Assembly (NCBI GenBank): GCA_016874135.1
Contig: VGVE01000022.1
Span: 1-38,012, forward strand
Length of the DNA stretch: 38,012 nucleotides
Reading direction: 5' to 3'
Source of the DNA: Gammaproteobacteria bacterium
Lineage (GTDB): Bacteria > Pseudomonadota > Gammaproteobacteria > Pseudomonadales > Azotimanducaceae
Below are positions 32,764 to 38,012 of the stretch, in pieces. The notes below the pieces were generated by a model. The model saw only the letters and a program-made list of their open reading frames with translations, made no database searches and was not told the origin of the DNA. The position numbers and the translations under genes are program-made. Every line of letters starts with the position of its first letter. The first letter of the stretch is position 1.

Positions 32764-33701
32764 GAACAGAGTCCCGTTGATTCATCCACGCCGAGCATGA
32801 GGTTCAGGTTTTGCACGGCGGCGCCGGCCGCGCCTTTGCCGAGGTTGTCGTAACGCGCAGTCAGAAGAATCTGGTCGTTGTTGCCAAAGACCATGATCTC
32901 GAGGCGGTTGGTGTCGTTGCAGGTTGTAGGATCGAGATAGCCGCCTTCGAGTGCATCCGCACCGCCGTACGGGAACACGCGAATGAAGGCCTCATCCGCA
33001 TAACGCTCGGCCAGTCGTTTTTGCACATCTTCTGCGGAGCAGCCGAGCTGTGACCGGAAGAGCGGCACATGCACCGTCATGCCCTTGTAGTAGTTGCAGA
33101 CGATCGGAGCGAAAACCGGGCGCACGGCGCTGCGGGAGTAGAGGTGCATTTCAGGCGCATGTTTGTGGGCGAGGCCCATTGAGTACGGCCGGGCACCAAG
33201 TCCCTCCTGCTCGACAGATCCGGCAGCGCGGTATTTTTCAATCATCTGACGTCCGCCACCGGAGTAGCCAGACAGCGCGTGACAGGTGAGCGGGGTGTCA
33301 GCTGACAGGAGTCCGGCCTCGATCAGCGGTCGGATCATCAGAATGAAGCCCTGCGGATAACAGCCCGGATTGCTCACACATCGTGCGCTCCGAAGTTGCG
33401 AACGCTGCCCAGGGGTGAGTTCGGCGAGACCATATACCCACTCCGGGTGTGTCCGATGGGCGGTGCTCGCATCGATGAGACGCGCGCGTCCGGCCGCCAG
33501 CACCACCGCTTCTTTCGCGGCGTCATCGGGCAAGCAGAGAATCGCAACGTCCGCTGACGTCAACGCTTCGCGTCGCCGCTCCGGGTTCTTGCGCTCTGCA
33601 TCAGACAACGTAATCAGCTCGAGATCGGTGCGGCCACGAAGCCGATCGGTGATTTCGATGCCGGTGGTGCCTGCCTGGCCATCGATGAAGACGTGCAACA
33701 T
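32760..33701 (-). CDS. argC: N-acetyl-gamma-glutamyl-phosphate reductase, type 2
   Basis: A 313-residue cytoplasmic reductase of arginine synthesis that uses NADPH to make N-acetylglutamate semialdehyde. Seen: VFIDGQAGTTGIEITDRL (dinucleotide loop), ILCLPDDAAKEAV, IDASTAHRTHPEWVYGL, the nucleophile C114 in VSNPGCYPQGFI, HALSGYSGGGRQMI and KHAPEMHLYS. Length and the GQAGTTG start mark the short type-2 ArgC. ATG 33701 was chosen because this subfamily begins MxxVFIDG; the frame opens at 33776. No other arg genes are in the window. It overlaps the aminotransferase start by 4 bases. Confidence 0.92.
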   Translation of the reverse strand: MLHVFIDGQAGTTGIEITDRLRGRTDLELITLSDAERKNPERRREALTSADVAILCLPDDAAKEAVVLAAGRARLIDASTAHRTHPEWVYGLAELTPGQRSQLRSARCVSNPGCYPQGFILMIRPLIEAGLLSADTPLTCHALSGYSGGGRQMIEKYRAAGSVEQEGLGARPYSMGLAHKHAPEMHLYSRSAVRPVFAPIVCNYYKGMTVHVPLFRSQLGCSAEDVQKRLAERYADEAFIRVFPYGGADALEGGYLDPTTCNDTNRLEIMVFGNNDQILLTARYDNLGKGAAGAAVQNLNLMLGVDESTGLCS

Positions 33702-33732
33702 ATAGGGGCTGGCTCGGTGAAAAGGCGCGCAA

Positions 33733-33738
33733 GTATAA
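33733..33738 (-). promoter_or_regulatory. Candidate -10 element for argC
   Basis: Minus-strand TATACT (33738-33733) lies about 31 bases before ATG 33701. The best -35 at 16 bases is only weakly similar (TTCGCT). Since the upstream gene ends at 33838, a promoter is expected about here. Confidence 0.35.
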
Positions 33739-33837
33739 GGAACGTCGCCGTGAAGCGAAATGCTGGGAAAACCCATGTCTTGATCGAATCGGAGGGTGCT
33801 CTGGAGCGAGCCAGAGCCTGCGCAGTCGCCGGGTTGG

Positions 33838-35106
33838 TCAGGCCCCGGTTTTTTCCGTTACCCAGGCCGCGAACTCGTTGTAGGGCAGAATGGCACCTGC
33901 AGCAGCGCCCTGGATGGCGTGAAAACCGAGTTCCTTGAGTTTTGGAACCAGCTTCTCTTCCCTGATTCCGGTGGCGACGAGTCGATAACCACCACGCTTG
34001 AAGAGTTCAAGGATGAGTGTGCGCAAAGCAGGCGGAACGCTCTTGCTGAGCAGCGCACGGGCAACTGAAACCTCGTCCGCGGGAAGGCTGCCGAGCATGA
34101 TCAGCGGCAGCCCGCCTTCACCCATGCCGGCAATCCGCACGGCGATCTTCTTCTGACGAACGGCTTCCAGCACCACTCGACAATCGGCGTTGGCGAGCGC
34201 GGCTTCAGGCACTTCAATGGTCAGTCTCTGGGGAGCGATGCTGTAGAGCTCAAGCGCGTTGCTGAGCTGCAGGACAACCTCGTCGTCATTCAGCAGTTCC
34301 ATGGGGATCGGCAACACCACACCGACAGTCTCCTGCCACTTGGCTGCCTGCCCGATGGCACCCTTGAGATAGTGCCAGTAGATTGGTCGCAGCATCTCGC
34401 TTTCACGCGCCATCGCCATGATTTTCGAGAACCCCAGCAATCCGCGTTTTGGCGAATTCCAGGCGAGCGTGGATGCGGCGGCGATGACGTGATTCTGGGC
34501 AGTGCTGACCACCGGTTCGAAATAGGGAACCAGCTCACCCCGTTGGAGTGCTTCCTCGAGTTCGGTCTTGATCACCCACGTGTCGCTCTTCCGACTCACC
34601 GATTCGGGGTCATAGATCACGTAACGTTCAGATGGCGTGCAGCGGCTCAAGGCTCTTTCGGCGGCCTGAAACAGCGGTCCAGGTTTTGCCGAGGCTGTCC
34701 GGGTGACTGAAAAACCGGCATTGGTTTGTACGCTTATCGAGTGATTGACCACTGCGATCGGAGGCCCGAGCACCCGCTTCAGTTTGGCGGTGGCGAGTTC
34801 GAGGTGATCGAGGCTGGTGAGGTCCGCGAGTACGATGCAGAACTTCTCCCCGGGCAGCTGAATCAGGTTGTTTTCTGATTTGCAGAAGTCGATCAGACGA
34901 AGTCTGAAATCAGCGAGCATGAGATCGAATGTATCTTGCCCGAGTTGCAGCCTGAGCTCCGTCGCGCCCATCAGCTGAACCAACGCGCAGGAAATCAAGC
35001 CGGCCGGCTCCTGTTCGATCGCGCGCTGTTCCTCAAGCCTCAAGGCGATGAGGTTGAGCGCTTCTGAAGGCAGATCCGCCATGTTGATATCGGTGGTTTC
35101 GTTCAC
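33838..35106 (-). CDS. Degenerate GGDEF-EAL protein (probable non-enzymatic c-di-GMP-related regulator)
   Basis: A 422-residue protein with the outline of GGDEF (~35-170) followed by EAL (~180-420), but both signatures are lost. LPGEKFCIVL (84-93) replaces the RFGGDEF strand. STLAW (212-216) stands where EALLRW should be. EVPEAAL (298-304) replaces ITE..., IAGMGEGG (325-332) replaces DDFGTGYSS, and VATGIREEK replaces VAEGVE. The catalytic metal ligands are therefore absent, while hydrophobic core positions and the YFEPVVS strand (YQPIVD in active enzymes) persist. It could bind nucleotide or protein without catalysis, like YcgF- or CdgR-type regulators. The GTG start overlaps the HD-GYP stop by 4 bases. 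Fold assignment is by pattern; function is inferred. Confidence 0.82.
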   Translation of the reverse strand: MNETTDINMADLPSEALNLIALRLEEQRAIEQEPAGLISCALVQLMGATELRLQLGQDTFDLMLADFRLRLIDFCKSENNLIQLPGEKFCIVLADLTSLDHLELATAKLKRVLGPPIAVVNHSISVQTNAGFSVTRTASAKPGPLFQAAERALSRCTPSERYVIYDPESVSRKSDTWVIKTELEEALQRGELVPYFEPVVSTAQNHVIAAASTLAWNSPKRGLLGFSKIMAMARESEMLRPIYWHYLKGAIGQAAKWQETVGVVLPIPMELLNDDEVVLQLSNALELYSIAPQRLTIEVPEAALANADCRVVLEAVRQKKIAVRIAGMGEGGLPLIMLGSLPADEVSVARALLSKSVPPALRTLILELFKRGGYRLVATGIREEKLVPKLKELGFHAIQGAAAGAILPYNEFAAWVTEKTGA

Positions 35107-36317
35107 AGGTATAACGTCTCCGCGTCAATTCCGTAAGCGCCGGCAGGTAACTCCTGCGTGATCCACACCTGGGTAGTACCGTCCGGGCGGGTGTACTTGC
35201 AGAGATCGATAGTGACGAACTCGGCGCGTCGCTGCTTGTTTTCATCGAGCACGATGCAGACCTTCGGCTTCAGTCGACGTGCCGGATTCTGGGCGACGAC
35301 GATGCCGACTTCGCCGGTGGACAACAGTACGACGGATCCGGTTGGAAACAGACCGATGGCCTGGACGAACTCCTCGATGAGCACACCCGGGAACTTGATG
35401 TCTTTCTGGTCGATCAGCTCCTGCACCGTTTCAAACGAAGACCGCGTCGGCGCGTAGGGCCGGATGGTCGTCATCGCATCATAGGTGTCCACGAGACCGG
35501 CGATCCTGGCCACCAGTGGAATCTGATTGGCGAGTTTTCCGTCGGGATAGCCGGAACCGTCCCAGCGTTCATGGTGATGCAGCAGCACTGACTCGACCAT
35601 TGGGTCCACCTTGTTCTCGCGGACCAGCAGGCCAACGCCCCACTGCACGTGCTTGCGCATGGCTTCCCGCTCATCGTGACTCAGTGGCGCCGAGGACCGC
35701 AGCATCTCATCCGGCAGCTTGATCTTGCCGACATCCATCAGTGCGCAGCCGAGCGTCAGATTTTCCAGATCCAGCGTCGGCATTCCGATCTGGTGCCCGA
35801 TCATTGCACCGAGCACCGCTACGGAGATTGAGTGGTTGTAGAGGTAGTCATCCTTCTTCTTCATCCGCACGAGTGCGACCATCGCTTCCTTGCGATGCAC
35901 GACGTGCTCGATGAGCGGCTTGAGCGAGTCGGCGACCGACTGCACGCTGATACTGCCGGTTTGGCGAAGACGGATGAAGGCATCGCGAACTGCATGGGTG
36001 GCGATGTCGTAGTCAGACTCCGCCGCGACAAAGTTCCGGCGTAATGAGGTGGTAACGTCCGAATTCTTCTGGCTGGCTGGAGCGCCATTGACCGCATTGC
36101 GTACAAAATCGCCCCGGGAATGTCGCCGCGGATCCACAAACACGCGTTTGCACACCTCGGCCACTTCGGCGACGTCCTCCAGCGTGTGCACATAAAACCC
36201 CTGCACCGTGAAAGGCGATTCCAGCCAGGGACGATCCAGATGGGCGACATACATCCCTGGTTCCAGCTGGAGAACCGGAACTTCGAGGTATTTCTCTGAG
36301 TCGGGCGGTACGTACAT
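35103..36317 (-). CDS. HD-GYP domain protein with DUF3391-like N-terminus and altered HD motif
   Basis: A 404-residue cytoplasmic protein. N-terminus 1-75 (VPVLQLEPGMYVAHLDRPWLESPF) matches the DUF3391 domain that often precedes HD-GYP. The HD-GYP domain spans ~140-330: H162 in NHSISVAVLG, then ALMDVGKIKLPDEML (192-206), where the canonical His-Asp is Met194-Asp195. H223, LLHHHERWDGSGYPDG (245-260, GYP intact) and RIAGLVDTYDAMT (271-283) follow. HD-GYP enzymes hydrolyse c-di-GMP using two or three metals. Loss of the HD histidine probably weakens or abolishes that. It is coupled by a 4-base overlap to the degenerate GGDEF-EAL gene. The ATG lacks a strong ribosome site. Confidence 0.9.
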   Translation of the reverse strand: MYVPPDSEKYLEVPVLQLEPGMYVAHLDRPWLESPFTVQGFYVHTLEDVAEVAEVCKRVFVDPRRHSRGDFVRNAVNGAPASQKNSDVTTSLRRNFVAAESDYDIATHAVRDAFIRLRQTGSISVQSVADSLKPLIEHVVHRKEAMVALVRMKKKDDYLYNHSISVAVLGAMIGHQIGMPTLDLENLTLGCALMDVGKIKLPDEMLRSSAPLSHDEREAMRKHVQWGVGLLVRENKVDPMVESVLLHHHERWDGSGYPDGKLANQIPLVARIAGLVDTYDAMTTIRPYAPTRSSFETVQELIDQKDIKFPGVLIEEFVQAIGLFPTGSVVLLSTGEVGIVVAQNPARRLKPKVCIVLDENKQRRAEFVTIDLCKYTRPDGTTQVWITQELPAGAYGIDAETLYL

Positions 36318-36563
36318 AACCCGGGATTATCCGTGCTTTTTGGATTCGACCCGCCGGTGAATGCCTGTTGTGTGAAACTGGTCGCTGAAACTCTGAGAGC
36401 TGGCCCTTCCCGTACACGAAGATCCCTGAAAACGTGTCGTAGTGCGCGTTCCTGTTGGGGCGGTTGATCGGTTTGGCGTCGTCCGCGCCGGCTACGGGGA
36501 TTTGATAGCTGACGCGGAACATGTCCGCCGTTCGTGAGCGTTCGGTCGCCCGGGCTCTGCAGT

Positions 36564-37163
36564 TCAGTGCAAGCGTGCCGCCGGTGGCAACGAGAGCATG
36601 ATGGATTCTTCGGCGGCGTGGAGCTCATGCAAGCGGCAGGTCACTGCCGCTGCGCTGAATTCGACGCCAGCGAGTTCAATGAAAACGCCGCAATGGCGGG
36701 CTTCGCTGGCGGCCAGAGCACGGTAGAACGGGGCCAGTGCGGCGAACCGGCTGGTTCCCGCGGCAAGTGATTCGCCGATTCTTGCAAACCGCTCCGCACC
36801 CCGCCTCTCGAGCAGCGCTGCCACCAGCAGCCGATCCAGCAGGTACAGCGACGGACCCCGCCTGATCAGGTGTTGCAGCGCGTTGACATAGGTATCGCGC
36901 TGATCCGGAGCGGGTTCGATGCCGTAGTCCAGCAGGATCTTCATGGTTTCCCGCCAGTGGGAAAGTTCCTCCACCGCAAGGTCACACATCACCCGCAACA
37001 GAACCGGTTTGTTAGGGTAGTGTGACGCGATGTTCAGGGCCATGCCGCTGGCTTTTTTCTCGCAGGACACATGATCACGCAGGAATGCCGGGAAATCCCC
37101 GGTCACCGCATCCAGCCAACTTTGGGGCGAGGGCCGGAGGGGCGGCAGGTCTTGTTCAGGCAT
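36564..37163 (-). CDS. miaE: tRNA-(ms2io6A37) hydroxylase
   Basis: A 199-residue non-heme diiron monooxygenase that hydroxylates the isopentenyl chain of ms2i6A37 in certain tRNAs. Seen: DHVSCEKKASGMALNIASHYP with E35 as first ligand, AVEELSHWRE with E66xxH69, LLERRGAERF, and AASEARHCGVFIELA with the second ExxH. The order and spacing are those of MiaE. It is common in gammaproteobacteria. It stands alone, 28 bases after the carboxylesterase stop on the same strand. The 246-base stretch between this gene and the HD-GYP start (36318-36563) shows no convincing gene. Confidence 0.92.
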   Translation of the reverse strand: MPEQDLPPLRPSPQSWLDAVTGDFPAFLRDHVSCEKKASGMALNIASHYPNKPVLLRVMCDLAVEELSHWRETMKILLDYGIEPAPDQRDTYVNALQHLIRRGPSLYLLDRLLVAALLERRGAERFARIGESLAAGTSRFAALAPFYRALAASEARHCGVFIELAGVEFSAAAVTCRLHELHAAEESIMLSLPPAARLH

Positions 37164-37191
37164 GAGAAGTGGTGGGTCAGCAGCAGGTGGC

Positions 37192-37878
37192 TCAGCCGCC
37201 GTAGATCCGGTTCAGCCAGGCGGCGATGTCATTGATTTCCTGCGGGCTGACCTGGTGACCCATGCCGTACTCGTGCCATTCCACCTGATAGTTGAGACGA
37301 CGCAGGGCTTCCCGGCCGGTGATGGCACGGGCGATCGGGATCATCGGATCGGCGATGCCATGGGCCATGAAAATGGGTGTGTCAATGTTGTCGAGGCTCA
37401 CTTCATCGACAACGCGCTCGTGATTGTGGATGTACGTCGACAGTCCCATGATCCCGGCCAGAGTGCGATTGGCGCGCACGCCGAGGTAGGTCGCGATGAC
37501 GCCGCCCTGGGAAAATCCGGCAAGCGTGATCCGGCGCGCAGGCATACCACCGGCCACCTCCGCGTCGATGAGTTTGTCGATAGCAGCTGCCGATTCACGG
37601 ATGTCCCGCTCTCCGACGGTCGGGTTGGACAGGTCGATGTCGTACCACGCGCGCATTTCCATGCCGCCATTGATGGTCACGGGGCGGACCGGTGCGTTCG
37701 GAAAAACAAACCGCAGCGGCCGGTCCAGTTTCAGCATCGGCACCACCGGTTCGAAATCATGTGCATCGGCACCAAGCCCGTGCATCCAGATGACGGTGCC
37801 GACGGGATTCTCGCCGGTCACGACCACCAGCGTTTCGAGATCGGGGGTGATCAAGTCCGTTGAACCAAAATCAGCCAT
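37192..37878 (-). CDS. Carboxylesterase / phospholipase-type alpha/beta hydrolase
   Basis: A 228-residue alpha/beta hydrolase of the EstB/acyl-protein-thioesterase (Abhydrolase_2) family. Seen: TVIWMHGLGADAHDFEPVVPML (oxyanion HGLG), RFVFPNAPVRPVTINGGMEMRAWYDI, nucleophile S123 in GFSQGG, HGIADPMIP for the acid, and EYGMGHQVSPQEI with the catalytic His. This is a near-complete match to bacterial carboxylesterases such as Pseudomonas fluorescens esterase II. I chose ATG 37878 (MADFGSTDL); the frame opens at TTG 37917. It probably hydrolyses short-chain esters in the cytosol and may share a transcript with miaE. Confidence 0.92.
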   Translation of the reverse strand: MADFGSTDLITPDLETLVVVTGENPVGTVIWMHGLGADAHDFEPVVPMLKLDRPLRFVFPNAPVRPVTINGGMEMRAWYDIDLSNPTVGERDIRESAAAIDKLIDAEVAGGMPARRITLAGFSQGGVIATYLGVRANRTLAGIMGLSTYIHNHERVVDEVSLDNIDTPIFMAHGIADPMIPIARAITGREALRRLNYQVEWHEYGMGHQVSPQEINDIAAWLNRIYGG

Positions 37879-37966
37879 GGGGATCCGGACTCCAGGTTGG
37901 GGCCGCGCAGTGATCAAACCGCGGACGGTTCGGGTGAGTGGGGCGCACGCCGGTGGATTCGACGCC

Positions 37967-37972
37967 TATAAT
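37967..37972 (+). promoter_or_regulatory. Perfect -10 hexamer near the right edge
   Basis: TATAAT on the plus strand, 8 bases before ATG 37981, with no good -35 at 16-18 bases. It is divergent from the esterase gene and may serve a gene that continues beyond the window. Confidence 0.35.
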
Positions 37973-37980
37973 GCGCTGCT

Positions 37981-38012
37981 ATGGATGATGGCCTCAATCG
38001 CGAGGCGTCGAA
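37981..38012 (+). CDS. Possible start of a gene running off the window
   Basis: ATG 37981 opens a frame (MDDGLNREAS) that reaches the right edge without a stop. Only ten codons are visible and there is no ribosome site. The nearby -10 would give a nearly leaderless message. It is reported as partial and uncertain; no product can be named. Confidence 0.25.
   Translation, partial: MDDGLNREAS

Noticed and set aside
36514-36528. GCGGA/TCCGC hairpin downstream of miaE
   Set aside because: Only a 5-bp stem with no T run in the direction of transcription; too weak to call a terminator.
36318-36563. Possible small gene between the HD-GYP gene and miaE, e.g. a minus-strand frame starting MFRVSYQIPV
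   Set aside because: The frame continues antisense or out of frame into the HD-GYP gene and shows no domain, ribosome site or plausible end. Treated as intergenic.

Overview
The window is dense, GC-rich (about 60% by eye) bacterial chromosome, with almost no intergenic space and many 4-base stop/start overlaps. RhlB-type helicase, MiaE, SixA, a PepSY/cytochrome b561 pair and several c-di-GMP proteins point to a gammaproteobacterium. The acyl-CoA, SDR, LLM, MMPL and thiolase/DUF35 gene content fits a free-living, lipid- or hydrocarbon-using lineage. This is inferred from gene content; there is no rRNA or tRNA in the window. No CRISPR array, insertion sequence, prophage or integrase was seen.

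Layout. 1-2288 (+): the C-terminal part of an FtsX-type ABC permease and a CrtC/AttH-like lipoprotein. 2321-3154 (-): cytochrome b561 and a PepSY protein. 3369-5660 (+): a REC-PAS-GGDEF-EAL protein with all signature motifs intact. 5672-13107 (+): a PLP-dependent Cys/Met enzyme, an SDR, PurC, a limonene-epoxide-hydrolase-like protein with a conserved extra N-terminal module, a stand-alone biotin carrier, a crotonase, an acyl-CoA carboxyltransferase and an HSD17B4-like SDR. 13195-15390 (-): an MMPL/RND permease. 15554-18349 (+): a Cys-less thiolase-fold protein coupled to a DUF35 partner, then a beta-lactamase-fold esterase. 18398-22260 (+): a periplasmic cytochrome c-PQQ dehydrogenase, an APH-family kinase and a secreted alpha/beta hydrolase. 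22392-24203: GNAT (-), alpha/beta hydrolase (+) and a small DUF1579-like protein (+).

From 24227 to the right end nearly everything is on the minus strand, in short coupled operons: LLM oxidoreductase-SixA-VOC; rhomboid protease alone; nitrilase-AI-2E permease-HisC; ArgC (type 2)-aspartate-type aminotransferase-RhlB; an HD-GYP protein lacking the HD histidine coupled to a GGDEF-EAL protein in which both signature motifs are destroyed; MiaE; and a carboxylesterase.

Most notable points: (1) the coupled pair of degenerate c-di-GMP proteins at 33838-36317, which looks like a sensor or scaffold module rather than enzymes; (2) the epoxide-hydrolase gene with a strong internal ribosome site that could yield two products; (3) a biotin carrier and carboxyltransferase with no biotin carboxylase nearby; (4) a thiolase/DUF35 pair resembling Ltp2/ChsH2 retro-aldolases. 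No wholly unprecedented system was identified. Several start sites were moved from the longest open frame on ribosome-site evidence, as noted in each entry.
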